This document shows, piece after piece, positions 1 through 15,000 of a DNA stretch of 64,000 nt. Both the position numbers and the translations under genes were made by a program. How positions within the stretch are numbered: position 1 is the stretch's first letter; each line of letters starts with the position of its first letter. The notes below the pieces were generated by a model that made no database searches, was not told the DNA's origin, and was given only the letters and a program-made list of their open reading frames with translations. This DNA is from Phaeosaccion multiseriatum (Eukaryota; Ochrophyta, other classes), in assembly GCA_965112735.1 (NCBI GenBank), contig OZ218950.1:5270001-5334000 (forward strand), given 5' to 3'.

Positions 1-3000
1 GCCTGACGGCGGGCAGCGGCACCAGCGGCGCTGGCGCTCTGGTGCAGATGTATGCTGGTGTGAGCACGGTACTGACGGGCGGTGTGGTGAGCATCGGGGG
101 CGGCGAGGGCCGCGCGTCCACGAGCGGGTCTGTGACTGTGCGCTCTCTGAACGCTGGCACGGCTGGCACGAGTGGTCGTCTGGTGTTCAGCTCCGGCACG
201 GCCAACTCCGGCAACAGCGGCGCCGTGCTCATCGGCAGCGGCGCGAGCACGGGAGGGCGCGGCGGCATGGTGAGCCTGACGGCGGGCAGCGGCACCAGCG
301 GCGCTGGCGGTCTGGTGCAGATGTATGCTGGTGTGAGCACGGTACTGACGGGCGGTGTGGTGAGCATCGGAGGCGGCGAGGGCCGCGCATCCACGAGCGG
401 GTCTGTGACTGTGCGCTCTCTGAACGCAGGGGCGGCCGGAACGAGTGGTCGTCTGGTGTTCAGCTCTGGCACGGCCAACTCCGGCAACAGCGGCGCCGTG
501 CTCATCGGCAGCGGCGCCAGCACGGGAGGACGTGGCGGCATGGTGAGCCTGACGGCGGGCAGCGGCACGAGTGGCGCTGGCGGTCTGGTGCAGATGTATG
601 CTGGCGTGAGCACGGTACTGACGGGCGGTGTGGTGAGCATCGGGGGCGGCGAGGGGCGTGCATCCACGAGCGGTTCTGTGACTGTGCGCTCTCTGAACGC
701 TGGCACGAAGGGTGCGAGTGGTCGTCTGGTGTTCAGCTCCGGCACGGCCAACTCCGGCAACAGCGGCGCCGTGCTCATCGGAAGTGGCGCCAGCACGGGA
801 GGACGTGGCGGCATGCTGAGCCTGACGGCGGGCAGCGGCACCAGCGGCGCTGGTGGTCTGGTGCAGATGTATGCTGGTGTGAGCACGGTACTGACGGGCG
901 GTGCGGTGAGCATCGGAGGCGGCGAGGGCCGCGCCTCCACGAGCGGGTCTGTGACTGTGCGCTCTCTGAACGCTGGCACGAAGGGTACGAGCGGTCGCCT
1001 GGTGTTCAGCTCCGGTACGGCCAACTCCGGCAACAGCGGCGCCGTGCTCATCGGCAGCGGCGCCAGCACGGGAGGACGTGGCGGCATGGTGAGCCTGACG
1101 GCGGGCAGTGGCACCAGCGGCGCTGGCGGTCTGGTGCAGATGTATGCTGGCGTGAGCACGGTACTGACGGGCGGTGTGGTGAGCATCGGGGGCGGCGAGG
1201 GCCGCGCGTCCACAAGTGGTTCTGTGACTGTGCGCTCTCTGAACGCTGGCACGGCCGGCACGAGTGGTCGTCTGGTGTTCAGCTCCGGCACGGCCAACTC
1301 CGGCAACAGCGGCGCCGTGCTCATCGGCAGCGGCGCCAGCACGGGAGGACGCGGCGGCATGGTGAGCCTGACGGCGGGCAGCGGCACTAGTGGCGCTGGC
1401 GGTCTGGTGCAGATGTATGCCGGCGTGAGCACGGTACTGACGGGCGGTGTGGTGAGCATCGGGGGCGGTGAGGGCCGCGCGTCCACAAGTGGGTCTGTGA
1501 CTGTGCGCTCTCTGAACGCTGGCACGAAGGGTACGAGTGGTCGCCTGGTGTTCAGCTCCGGCACGGCCAACTCCGGCAACAGCGGCGCCGTGCTCATCGG
1601 CAGCGGCGCCAGCACGGGAGGACGTGGCGGCATGGTGAGCCTGACGGCGGGCAGCGGCACGAGTGGCGCTGGCGGTCTGGTGCAGATGTATGCTGGCGTG
1701 AGCACGGCACTGACGGGCGGTGTGGTGAGCATCGGGGGCGGCGAGGGCCGCGCGTCCACGAGCGGGTCTGTGACTGTGCGCTCCCTGAACGCTGGCACGG
1801 CTGGCACGAGTGGTCGTCTGGTGTTCAGCTCCGGCACGGCCAACTCCGGCAACAGCGGCGCCGTGCTCATCGGCAGCGGCGCCAGCACGGGAGGACGTGG
1901 CGGCATGGTGAGCCTGACGGCGGGCAGCGGCACCAGCGGCGCTGGCGGCTTGGTGCAGATGTATGCTGGTGTGAGCACGGTACTGACGGGCGGTGTGGTG
2001 AGCATCGGGGGCGGCGAGGGCCGCGCGTCCACGAGCGGGTCTGTGACTGTGCGCTCTCTGAACGCTGGCACGGCCGGTACGAGTGGTCGTCTGGTGTTCA
2101 GCTCCGGCACGGCCAACTCCGGCAACAGCGGCGCCGTGCTCATCGGCAGTGGCGCCAGTACGGGAGGGCGTGGTGGCATGGTGAGCCTGACGGCGGGCAG
2201 CGGCACCAGCGGCGCTGGCGGTCTGGTGCAGATGTATGCTGGTGTGAGCACGGTACTGACGGGCGGTGTGGTGAGCATCGGGGGCGGCGAGGGTCGCGCG
2301 TCCACGAGTGGGTCTGTGACTGTGCGCTCTCTGAACGCTGGCACGGCTGGTACGAGTGGTCGTCTGGTGTTCAGCTCTGGCACAGCCAACTCCGGCAACA
2401 GCGGCGCCGTGCTCATCGGCAGCGGCGCCAGCACGGGAGGGCGTGGCGGCATGGTGAGCTTGACGGCGGGCAGCGGCACCAGCGGCGCTGGCGGTCTGGT
2501 GCAGATGTATGCTGGCGTGAGCACGGTACTGACGGGCGGTGTGGTGAGCATCGGAGGCGGCGAGGGCCGCGCGTCCACGAGCGGGTCTGTGACTGTGCGC
2601 TCTCTGAACGCTGGCACGGCTGGCACGAGTGGTCGTCTGGTGTTCAGCTCCGGCACGGCCAACTCCGGCAACAGCGGCGCCGTGCTCATCGGCAGCGGCG
2701 CCAGCACGGGAGGGCGTGGCGGCATGGTGAGCCTGACGGTGGGCAGCGGCACGAGTGGCGCTGGCGGTCTGGTGCAGATGTATGCTGGTGTGAGCACGGT
2801 ACTGACGGGTGGAGTAGTGAGTATCGGGGGCGGCGAGGGTCGTGCATCCACGAGCGGGTCTGTGACTGTGCGCTCTCTGAACGCTGGCACGGCTGGCACG
2901 AGTGGTCGTCTGGTGTTCAGCTCCGGCACGGCCAACTCCGGCAACAGCGGCGCCGTGCTCATCGGCAGCGGCGCCAGCACGGGAGGACGTGGCGGCATGC

Positions 3001-6000
3001 TGAGCCTGACGGCGGGCAGCGGCACCAGCGGCGCTGGCGGTCTGGTGCAGATGTATGCTGGTGTGAGCACGGCTCTGACGGGCGGTGTGGTGAGCATCGG
3101 GGGCGGCGAGGGTCGTGCATCCACGAGCGGGTCTGTGACTGTGCGCTCTCTGAACGCTGGCACGAAGGGTACGAGTGGTCGTCTGGTGTTCAGCTCCGGC
3201 ACGGCCAACTCCGGCAACAGCGGCGCCGTGCTCATCGGCAGCGGCGCCAGCACGGGAGGACGTGGCGGCATGGTGAGCCTGACGGCGGGCAGCGGCACGA
3301 GTGGCGCTGGCGGTCTGGTGCAGATGTATGCCGGCGTGAGCACTGTACTGACGGGCGGTGTGGTGAGCATCGGGGGCGGCGAGGGCCGCGCATCCACAAG
3401 CGGGTCTGTGACTGTGCGCTCTCTGAACGCTGGCACGGCCGGCACGAGTGGTCGTCTGGTGTTCAGCTCCGGCACGGCCAACTCCGGCAACAGCGGCGCC
3501 GTGCTCATCGGCAGCGGCGCCAGCACGGGAGGACGTGGCGGCATGGTGAGCCTGACGGCGGGCAGCGGCACCAGCGGCGCTGGCGGTCTGGTGCAGATGT
3601 ATGCTGGTGTGAGCACGGCCCTGACGGGCGGTGTGGTGAGCATCGGGGGCGGCGAGGGCCGCGCGTCCACGAGCGGGTCTGTGACTGTGCGGTCTCTGAA
3701 CGCTGGTACGGCTGGCACGAGTGGTCGTCTGGTGTTCAGCTCTGGCACGGCCAACTCCGGCAACAGCGGCGCCGTGCTCATCGGCAGCGGCGCCAGCACG
3801 GGAGGACGCGGCGGCATGGTGAGCCTGACGGCGGGCAGCGGCACCAGCGGCGCTGGCGGTCTGGTGCAGATGTATGCTGGTGTGAGCACGGTACTGACGG
3901 GCGGAGTGGTGAGCATCGGGGGCGGCGAGGGCCGCGCGTCCACGAGCGGGTCTGTGACTGTGCGCTCTCTGAACGCGGGCGCGGCCGGTACGAGTGGTCG
4001 TCTGGTGTTCAGCTCCGGCACGGCCAACTCCGGCAACAGCGGCGCCGTGCTCATCGGCAGCGGCGCCAGCACGGGAGGACGTGGCGGCATGCTGAGCCTG
4101 ACGGCGGGCAGCGGCACCAGCGGCGCTGGCGGTCTGGTGCAGATGTATGCTGGTGTGAGCACGGTACTGACGGGCGGTGTGGTGAGTATCGGGGGCGGCG
4201 AGGGTCGCGCGTCCACGAGCGGGTCTGTGACTGTGCGCTCTCTGAACGCTGGCACGGCTGGCACGAGTGGTCGTCTGGTGTTCAGCTCCGGCACGGCCAA
4301 CTCCGGCAACAGCGGCGCCGTGCTCATCGGCAGCGGCGCGAGCACGGGAGGACGTGGCGGCATGGTGAGCCTGACGGCGGGCAGCGGCACCAGCGGCGCT
4401 GGCGGTCTGGTGCAGATGTATGCTGGTGTGAGCACGGTACTGACGGGCGGTGTGGTGAGCATCGGGGGCGGCGAGGGCCGCGCGTCCACGAGCGGGTCTG
4501 TGACTGTGCGCTCTCTGAACGCTGGCACGGCTGGTACGAGTGGTCGTCTGGTGTTCAGCTCCGGCACGGCCAACTCCGGCAACAGCGGCGCCGTGCTCAT
4601 CGGCAGCGGCGCCAGCACGGGAGGACGTGGCGGCATGGTGAGCCTGACGGCGGGCAGCGGCACCAGCGGCGCTGGCGGTCTGGTGCAGATGTATGCTGGT
4701 GTGAGCACGGTACTGACGGGAGGTGTGGTGAGCATCGGGGGCGGCGAGGGCCGCGCGTCCACGAGCGGGTCTGTGACTGTGCGCTCTCTGAACGCTGGCA
4801 CGGCTGGCACGAGTGGTCGTCTGGTGTTCAGCTCCGGCACGGCCAACTCCGGCAACAGCGGCGCCGTGCTCATCGGCAGCGGCGCCAGCACGGGAGGACG
4901 CGGCGGCATGGTGAGCCTGACGGCGGGCAGCGGCACCAGCGGCGCTGGCGGTCTGGTGCAGATGTATGCTGGTGTGAGCACGGTACTGACGGGCGGTGTG
5001 GTGAGCATCGGGGGCGGCGAGGGCCGCGCGTCCACGAGCGGGTCTGTGACTGTGCGCTCCCTGAACGCTGGCACGGCTGGCACGAGTGGTCGTCTGGTGT
5101 TCAGCTCCGGCACGGCCAACTCCGGCAACAGCGGCGCCGTGCTCATCGGCAGCGGCGCGAGCACGGGAGGACGTGGCGGCATGCTGAGCCTGACGGCGGG
5201 CAGCGGCACCAGCGGCGCTGGCGGTCTGGTGCAGATGTATGCTGGTGTGAGCACGGTACTGACGGGCGGTGTGGTGAGTATCGGGGGCGGCGAGGGCCGC
5301 GCGTCCACGAGCGGGTCTGTGACTGTGCGCTCTCTGAACGCTGGCACGAAGGGTACGAGTGGTCGTCTGGTGTTCAGCTCTGGCACGGCCAACTCCGGCA
5401 ACAGCGGCGCCGTGCTCATCGGCAGCGGCGCCAGCACGGGAGGACGTGGTGGCATGCTGAGCCTGACGGCGGGCAGCGGCACCAGCGGCGCTGGCGGTCT
5501 GGTGCAGATGTATGCTGGCGTGAGCACGGTACTGACGGGCGGTGTGGTGAGCATCGGGGGCGGCGAGGGCCGCACGTCCACGAGCGGGTCTGTGACTGTG
5601 CGCTCTCTGAACGCTGGCACGGCTGGTACGAGTGGTCGTCTGGTGTTCAGCTCCGGCACGGCCAACTCCGGCAACAGCGGCGCCGTGCTCATCGGCAGCG
5701 GCGCCAGCACGGGAGGACGCGGCGGCATGGTGAGCCTGACGGCGGGCAGCGGCACCAGCGGCGCTGGCGGTCTGGTGCAGATGTATGCTGGTGTGAGCAC
5801 GGTACTGACGGGCGGTGTGGTGAGCATCGGGGGCGGCGAGGGCCGCGCGTCCACGAGCGGGTCTGTGACTGTGCGCTCTCTGAACGCTGGCACGGCTGGT
5901 ACGAGTGGTCGTCTGGTGTTCAGCTCCGGCACGGCCAACTCCGGCAACAGCGGCGCCGTGCTCATCGGCAGCGGCGCCAGCACGGGAGGACGTGGCGGCA

Positions 6001-9000
6001 TGCTGAGCCTGACGGCGGGCAGCGGTACCAGCGGCGCTGGCGGTCTGGTGCAGATGTATGCTGGTGTGAGCACGGTACTGACGGGCGGTGTGGTGAGCAT
6101 CGGGAGCGGCGAGGGCCGCGCGTCCACGAGCGGGTCTGTGACTGTGCGCTCTCTGAACGCTGGCACGGCTGGTACGAGTGGTCGTCTGGTGTTCAGCTCC
6201 GGCACGGCCAACTCCGGCAACAGCGGCGCCGTGCTCATCGGCAGCGGCGCCAGCACGGGAGGGCGCGGCGGCATGGTGAGCCTGACGGCGGGCAGCGGCA
6301 CCAGCGGCGCTGGCGGCTTGGTGCAGATGTATGCTGGTGTGAGCACGGTACTGACGGGCGGTGTGGTGAGCATCGGGGGCGGCGAGGGCCGCGCGTCCAC
6401 AAGCGGGTCTGTGACTGTGCGCTCTCTGAACGCTGGCACGGCCGGCACGAGTGGTCGTCTGGTGTTCAGCTCCGGCACGGCCAACTCCGGCAACAGCGGC
6501 GCCGTGCTCATCGGCAGCGGCGCCAGCACGGGAGGACGTGGCGGCATGGTGAGCCTGACGGCGGGCAGCGGCACCAGCGGCGCTGGCGGTCTGGTGCAGA
6601 TGTATGCTGGCGTGAGCACGGTACTGACGGGCGGTGTGGTGAGCATCGGGGGCGGTGAGGGCCGCGCATCCACAAGCGGGTCTGTGACTGTGCGCTCTCT
6701 GAACGCTGGCACGGCCGGCACGAGTGGTCGTCTGGTGTTCAGCTCCGGCACGGCCAACTCCGGCAACAGCGGCGCCGTGCTCATCGGCAGCGGCGCCAGC
6801 ACGGGAGGACGTGGCGGCATGGTGAGCCTGACGGCGGGCAGCGGCACCAGCGGCGCTGGCGGTCTGGTGCAGATGTATGCTGGTGTGAGCACGGTACTGA
6901 CGGGCGGTGTGGTGAGCATCGGGGGCGGCGAGGGTCGCGCGTCCACGAGCGGGTCTGTGACTGTGCGCTCTCTGAACGCTGGCACGGCTGGCACGAGTGG
7001 TCGTCTGGTGTTCAGCTCCGGCACGGCCAACTCCGGCAACAGCGGCGCCGTGCTCATCGGGAGCGGCGCCAGCACGGGAGGACGTGGCGGCATGGTGAGC
7101 CTGACGGCGGGCAGCGGCACCAGCGGCGCTGGCGGCTTGGTGCAGATGTATGCTGGTGTGAGTACGGTACTGACGGGCGGTGTGGTGAGCATCGGGGGCG
7201 GCGAGGGCCGCGCGTCCACGAGCGGGTCTGTGACTGTGCGCTCTCTGAACGCTGGCACGGCTGGTACGAGTGGTCGTCTGGTGTTCAGCTCCGGCACGGC
7301 CAACTCCGGCAACAGCGGCGCCGTGCTCATCGGCAGCGGCGCCAGCACGGGAGGACGTGGCGGCATGCTGAGCCTGACGGCGGGCAGCGGCACCAGCGGC
7401 GCTGGCGGTCTGGTGCAGATGTATGCTGGTGTGAGCACGGTACTGACGGGCGGTGTGGTGAGCATCGGGGGCGGCGAGGGTCGCGCGTCCACGAGCGGGT
7501 CTGTGACTGTGCGCTCTCTGAACGCTGGCACGAAGGGTACGAGTGGTCGTCTGGTGTTCAGCTCCGGTACGGCCAACTCCGGCAACAGCGGCGCCGTGCT
7601 CATCGGCAGCGGCGCGAGCACAGGAGGACGTGGTGGCATGGTGAGCCTGACGGCGGGCAGCGGCACCAGCGGCGCTGGCGGTCTGGTGCAGATGTATGCT
7701 GGTGTGAGCACGGTACTGACGGGCGGTGTGGTGAGCATCGGGGGCGGCGAGGGCCGCGCGTCCACGAGCGGGTCTGTGACTGTGCGCTCTCTGAACGCTG
7801 GCACGGCTGGTACGAGTGGTCGTCTGGTGTTCAGCTCCGGCACGGCCAGCTCCGGCAACAGCGGCGCCGTGCTCATCGGCAGCGGCGCCAGCACGGGAGG
7901 GCGTGGCGGCATGCTGAGCCTGACGGCGGGCAGCGGCACCAGCGGCGCCGGCGGTCTGGTGCAGATGTATGCTGGTGTGAGCACGGTACTGACGGGCGGA
8001 GTGGTGAGCATCGGGGGCGGCGAGGGCCGCGCGTCCACGAGCGGGTCTGTGACTGTGCGCTCTCTGAACGCTGGCACGGCTGGCACAAGTGGTCGTCTGG
8101 TGTTCAGCTCCGGCACGGCCAACTCCGGCAACAGCGGCGCCGTGCTCATCGGCAGCGGCGCCAGCACGGGAGGACGTGGTGGCATGCTGAGCCTGACGGC
8201 GGGCAGCGGTACCAGCGGCGCTGGCGGTCTGGTGCAGATGTATGCTGGTGTGAGCACGGTACTGACGGGCGGTGTGGTGAGCATCGGGGGCGGCGAGGGT
8301 CGCGCGTCCACAAGTGGGTCTGTGACTGTGCGCTCTCTGAACGCTGGCACGGCTGGCACGAGTGGTCGTCTGGTATTCAGCTCCGGCACGGCCAACTCCG
8401 GCAACAGCGGCGCCGTGCTCATCGGCAGCGGCGCGAGCACAGGAGGACGTGGTGGCATGGTGAGCCTGACGGCGGGCAGCGGCACTAGCGGCGCTGGCGG
8501 TCTGGTGCAGATGTATGCTGGTGTGAGCACGGTACTGACGGGCGGTGTGGTGAGCATCGGGGGCGGCGAGGGCCGCGCGTCCACGAGCGGGTCTGTGACT
8601 GTGCGCTCTCTGAACGCTGGCACGGCTGGCACGAGTGGTCGTCTGGTGTTCAGCTCCGGCACGGCCAACTCCGGCAACAGCGGCGCCGTGCTCATCGGCA
8701 GCGGCGCCAGCACGGGAGGACGTGGCGGCATGCTGAGCCTGACGGCGGGCAGCGGCACCAGCGGCGCTGGCGGTCTGGTGCAGATGTATGCTGGTGTGAG
8801 CACGGTACTGACGGGCGGTGTGGTGAGCATCGGGGGCGGCGAGGGCCGCGCGTCCACGAGCGGGTCTGTGACTGTGCGCTCTCTGAACGCTGGCACGGCT
8901 GGTACGAGTGGTCGTCTGGTGTTCAGCTCCGGCACGGCCAACTCCGGCAACAGCGGCGCCGTGCTCATCGGCAGCGGCGCCAGCACGGGAGGACGTGGCG

Positions 9001-12000
9001 GCATGCTGAGCCTGACGGCGGGCAGCGGCACCAGCGGCGCTGGCGGTCTGGTGCAGATGTATGCTGGTGTGAGCACGGTACTGACGGGCGGAGTAGTGAG
9101 CATCGGGGGCGGCGAGGGCCGCGCGTCCACGAGCGGATCTGTGACTGTGCGCTCTCTGAACGCTGGCACGGCTGGTACGAGTGGTCGTCTGGTGTTCAGC
9201 TCCGGCACGGCCAACTCCGGCAACAGCGGCGCCGTGCTCATCGGCAGCGGCGCCAGTACGGGAGGACGTGGCGGCATGGTGAGCCTGACGGCGGGCAGCG
9301 GCACTAGCGGCGCTGGCGGTCTGGTGCAGATGTATGCTGGTGTGAGCACGGTACTGACGGGTGGAGTAGTGAGCATCGGGGGCGGCGAGGGTCGCGCATC
9401 CACGAGCGGGTCTGTGACTGTGCGCTCTCTGAACGCTGGCACGGCTGGCACGAGTGGTCGTCTGGTGTTCAGCTCCGGCACGGCCAACTCCGGCAACAGC
9501 GGCTCCGTGCTCATCGGCAGCGGCGCCAGTACGGGAGGACGTGGCGGCATGGTGAGCCTGACGGCGGGCAGCGGCACCAGCGGCGCTGGCGGTCTGGTGC
9601 AGATGTATGCTGGCGTGAGCACGGTACTGACGGGCGGTGTGGTGAGCATCGGGGGCGGCGAGGGCCGCGCGTCCACGAGCGGGTCTGTGACTGTGCGCTC
9701 TCTGAACGCTGGCACGGCTGGCACGAGTGGTCGTCTGGTGTTCAGCTCCGGCACGGCCAACTCCGGCAACAGCGGCGCCGTGCTCATCGGCAGCGGCGCC
9801 AGCACGGGAGGACGTGGCGGCATGGTGAGCCTGACGGCGGGCAGCGGCACCAGCGGCGCAGGCGGTCTGGTGCAGATGTATGCTGGTGTGAGTACGGTAC
9901 TGACGGGCGGAGTAGTGAGCATCGGGAGCGGCGAGGGCCGCGCGTCCACGAGCGGGTCTGTGACTGTGCGCTCTCTGAACGCTGGCACGGCTGGAGCGAG
10001 TGGTCGTCTGGTGTTCAGCTCCGGCACGGCCAACTCCGGCAACAGCGGCGCCGTGCTCATCGGCAGCGGCGCCAGCACGGGAGGGCGTGGCGGCATGCTG
10101 AGCCTGACGGCGGGCAGCGGCACCAGCGGCGCTGGCGGTCTGGTGCAGATGTATGCTGGTGTGAGCACGGTACTGACGGGTGGCGTAGTGAGCATCGGGG
10201 GCGGCGAGGGCCGCGCGTCCACGAGCGGGTCTGTGACTGTGCGCTCTCTGAACGCTGGCACGGCTGGCACGAGTGGTCGTCTGGTGTTCAGCTCCGGCAC
10301 GGCCAACTCCGGCAACAGCGGCGCCGTGCTCATCGGCAGCGGCGCCAGCACGGGAGGACGCGGCGGCATGGTGAGCCTGACGGCGGGCAGCGGCACCAGC
10401 GGCGCTGGCGGTCTGGTGCAGATGTATGCCGGCGTGAGCACGGTACTGACGGGCGGTGTGGTGAGCATCGGGGGCGGCGAGGGCCGCGCGTCCACGAGCG
10501 GGTCTGTGACTGTGCGCTCTCTGAACGCTGGCACGGCTGGTACGAGTGGTCGTCTGGTGTTCAGCTCCGGCACGGCCAACTCCGGCAACAGCGGCGCCGT
10601 GCTCATCGGCAGCGGCGCCAGCACGGGAGGACGTGGTGGCATGCTGAGCCTGACGGCGGGCAGCGGCACCAGCGGCGCTGGCGGTCTGGTGCAGATGTAT
10701 GCTGGTGTGAGCACGGTACTGACGGGCGGTGTGGTGAGCATCGGGGGCGGTGAGGGCCGCGCGTCCACGAGCGGATCTGTGACTGTGCGCTCTCTGAACG
10801 CTGGCACGGCTGGTACGAGTGGTCGTCTGGTGTTCAGCTCCGGCACGGCCAACTCCGGCAACAGCGGCGCCGTGCTCATCGGCAGCGGCGCCAGCACGGG
10901 AGGACGCGGCGGCATGGTGAGCCTGACGGCGGGCAGCGGCACCAGCGGCGCTGGCGGTCTGGTGCAGATGTATGCTGGTGTGAGCACGGTACTGACGGGC
11001 GGAGTAGTGAGCATCGGAGGCGGCGAGGGCCGCGCGTCCACGAGCGGGTCTGTGACTGTGCGCTCTCTGAACGCTGGCACGGCTGGCACGAGTGGTCGTC
11101 TGGTGTTCAGCTCCGGCACGGCCAACTCCGGCAACAGCGGCGCCGTGCTCATCGGCAGCGGCGCCAGCACGGGAGGACGTGGCGGCATGGTGAGCCTGAC
11201 GGCGGGCAGCGGTACCAGCGGCGCTGGCGGTCTGGTGCAGATGTATGCTGGCGTGAGCACGGTACTGACGGGCGGTGTGGTGAGCATCGGGGGCGGCGAG
11301 GGCCGCGCGTCCACGAGCGGGTCTGTGACTGTGCGCTCTCTGAACGCTGGCAAGGCTGGCACGAGTGGTCGTCTGGTGTTCAGCTCCGGCACGGCCAACT
11401 CCGGCAACAGCGGCGCCGTGCTCATCGGCAGCGGCGCCAGCACGGGAGGGCGTGGTGGCATGCTGAGCCTGACGGCGGGCAGCGGCACCAGCGGCGCTGG
11501 CGGTCTGGTGCAGATGTATGCTGGCGTGAGCACGGTACTGACGGGCGGTGTGGTGAGCATCGGGGGCGGCGAAGGCCGCGCGTCCACGAGCGGGTCTGTG
11601 ACTGTGCGCTCTCTGAACGCTGGCACGAAGGGTACGAGTGGTCGTCTGGTGTTCAGCTCCGGCACGGCCAACTCCGGCAACAGCGGCGCCGTGCTCATCG
11701 GCAGCGGCGCCAGCACGGGAGGACGCGGCGGCATGGTGAGCTTGACGGCGGGCAGCGGCACCAGCGGCGCTGGCGGTCTGGTGCAGATGTATGCTGGTGT
11801 GAGTACGGTACTGACGGGCGGTGTGGTGAGCATCGGGGGCGGCGAGGGCCGCGCGTCCACGAGCGGGTCTGTGACTGTGCGCTCACTGAACGCTGGCACG
11901 GCTGGCACGAGTGGTCGTCTGGTGTTCAGCTCCGGCACGGCCAACTCCGGCAACAGCGGCGCCGTGCTCATCGGCAGCGGCGCCAGCACGGGAGGGCGTG

Positions 12001-15000
12001 GCGGCATGGTGAGCCTGACGGCGGGCAGCGGCACCAGCGGCGCTGGCGGTCTGGTGCAGATGTATGCTGGCGTGAGCACGGTACTGACGGGCGGTGTGGT
12101 GAGCATCGGGGGCGGCGAGGGCCGCGCATCCACGAGCGGGTCTGTGACTGTGCGCTCTCTGAACGCTGGCACGGCTGGCACGAGTGGTCGTCTGGTGTTC
12201 AGCTCTGGCACGGCCAACTCCGGCAACAGCGGCGCCGTGCTCATCGGCAGCGGCGCCAGCACGGGAGGACGTGGCGGCATGGTGAGCCTGACGGCGGGCA
12301 GCGGCACCAGCGGCGCTGGCGGTCTAGTGCAGATGTATGCTGGCGTGAGCACGGTACTGACGGGCGGTGTGGTGAGCATCGGGGGCGGAGAGGGCCGCGC
12401 GTCCACGAGCGGGTCTGTGACTGTGCGCTCTCTGAACGCTGGCACGGCTGGTACGAGTGGTCGTCTGGTGTTCAGCTCCGGCACGGCCAACTCCGGCAAC
12501 AGCGGCGCCGTGCTCATCGGCAGCGGCGCCAGCACGGGAGGACGTGGCGGCATGCTGAGCCTGACGGCGGGCAGCGGCACCAGCGGCGCTGGCGGTCTGG
12601 TGCAGATGTATGCTGGTGTGAGCACGGTACTGACGGGCGGTGTGGTGAGTATCGGGGGCGGCGAAGGCCGCGCGTCCACGAGCGGGTCTGTGACTGTGCG
12701 CTCTCTGAACGCTGGCACGAAGGGTACGAGTGGTCGTCTGGTGTTCAGCTCTGGCACGGCCAACTCCGGCAACAGCGGCGCCGTGCTCATCGGCAGCGGC
12801 GCCAGCACGGGAGGACGTGGCGGCATGGTGAGCCTGACGGCGGGCAGCGGCACCAGCGGCGCTGGCGGTCTGGTGCAGATGTATGCTGGTGTGAGCACGG
12901 TACTGACGGGCGGTGTGGTGAGCATCGGGGGCGGCGAGGGCCGCGCGTCCACGAGCGGGTCTGTGACTGTGCGCTCTCTGAACGCTGGCACGGCCGGCTC
13001 GAGTGGTCGTCTGGTGTTCAGCTCCGGCACGGCCAACTCCGGCAACAGCGGCGCCGTGCTCATCGGCAGCGGCGCCAGCACGGGAGGACGTGGCGGCATG
13101 GTGAGCCTGACGGCGGGCAGCGGCACCAGCGGCGTTGGCGGTCTGGTGCAGATGTATGCTGGCGTGAGCACGGCCCTGACGGGCGGTGTGGTGAGCATCG
13201 GGGGCGGCGAGGGCCGCGCGTCCACGAGCGGATCTGTGACTGTGCGCTCTCTGAACGCTGGCACGGCTGGCACGAGTGGTCGTCTGGTGTTCAGCTCCGG
13301 CACGGCCAACTCCGGCAACAGCGGCGCCGTGCTCATCGGCAGCGGCGCCAGCACGGGAGGACGCGGCGGCATGGTGAGCCTGACGGCGGGCAGCGGCACC
13401 AGTGGCGCTGGCGGTCTGGTGCAGATGTATGCTGGTGTGAGCACGGTACTGACGGGCGGTGTGGTGAGCATCGGGGGCGGCGAGGGCCGCGCGTCCACGA
13501 GCGGGTCTGTGACTGTGCGCTCTCTGAACGCTGGCACGAAGGGTACGAGTGGTCGTCTGGTGTTCAGCTCCGGCACGGCCAACTCCGGCAACAGCGGCGC
13601 CGTGCTCATCGGCAGCGGCGCCAGCACGGGAGGACGTGGCGGTATGGTGAGCCTGACGGCGGGCAGCGGTACCAGCGGCGCTGGCGGTCTGGTGCAGATG
13701 TATGCTGGCGTGAGCACGGTACTGACGGGCGGTGTGGTGAGCATCGGGGGCGGCGAGGGCCGCGCGTCCACGAGCGGGTCTGTGACTGTGCGCTCTCTGA
13801 ACGCTGGCACGGCCGGTACGAGTGGTCGTCTGGTGTTCAGCTCCGGCACGGCCAACTCCGGCAACAGCGGCGCCGTGCTCATCGGCAGCGGCGCCAGCAC
13901 GGGAGGACGTGGCGGCATGGTGAGCCTGACGGCGGGCAGCGGCACCAGCGGCGCTGGCGGTCTGGTGCAGATGTATGCTGGCGTGAGCACGGTATTGACG
14001 GGCGGTGTGGTGAGCATCGGGGGCGGCGAGGGCCGCGCGTCCACGAGCGGGTCTGTGACTGTGCGCTCTCTGAACGCTGGCACGGCTGGCACGAGTGGTC
14101 GTCTGGTGTTCAGCTCCGGCACGGCCAACTCCGGCAACAGCGGCGCCGTGCTCATCGGCAGCGGCGCCAGCACGGGAGGGCGTGGCGGCATGGTGAGCCT
14201 GACGGCGGGCAGCGGCACCAGCGGCGCTGGTGGTCTGGTGCAGATGTATGCTGGTGTGAGCACGGTACTGACGGGCGGTGTGGTGAGCATCGGGGGTGGT
14301 GAGGGCCGCGCGTCCACGAGTGGGTCTGTGACTGTGCGCTCTCTGAACGCTGGCACGGCTGGCACGAGTGGTCGTCTGGTGTTCAGCTCCGGCACGGCCA
14401 ACTCCGGCAACAGCGGCGCCGTGCTCATCGGCAGCGGCGCCAGCACGGGAGGGCGTGGCGGCATGGTGAGCCTGACGGCGGGCAGCGGCACCAGCGGCGC
14501 TGGCGGTCTGGTGCAGATGTATGCTGGCGTGAGCACGGTACTGACGGGCGGTGTGGTGAGCATCGGGGGCGGTGAAGGCCGCGCGTCCACGAGCGGGTCT
14601 GTGACTGTGCGCTCTCTGAACGCTGGCACGGCTGGCACGAGTGGTCGTCTGGTGTTCAGCTCCGGCACGGCCAACTCCGGCAACAGCGGCGCCGTGCTCA
14701 TCGGCAGCGGCGCCAGCACGGGAGGACGTGGCGGCATGGTGAGCCTGACGGCGGGCAGCGGCACCAGCGGCGCTGGCGGTCTGGTGCAGATGTATGCTGG
14801 TGTGAGCACGGCACTGACGGGCGGTGTGGTGAGCATCGGGGGCGGCGAGGGCCGCGCGTCCACGAGCGGATCTGTGACTGTGCGCTCTCTGAACGCTGGC
14901 ACGGCTGGCACGAGTGGTCGTCTGGTGTTCAGCTCCGGCACGGCCAACTCCGGCAACAGCGGCGCCGTGCTCATCGGCAGCGGCGCCAGCACGGGAGGAC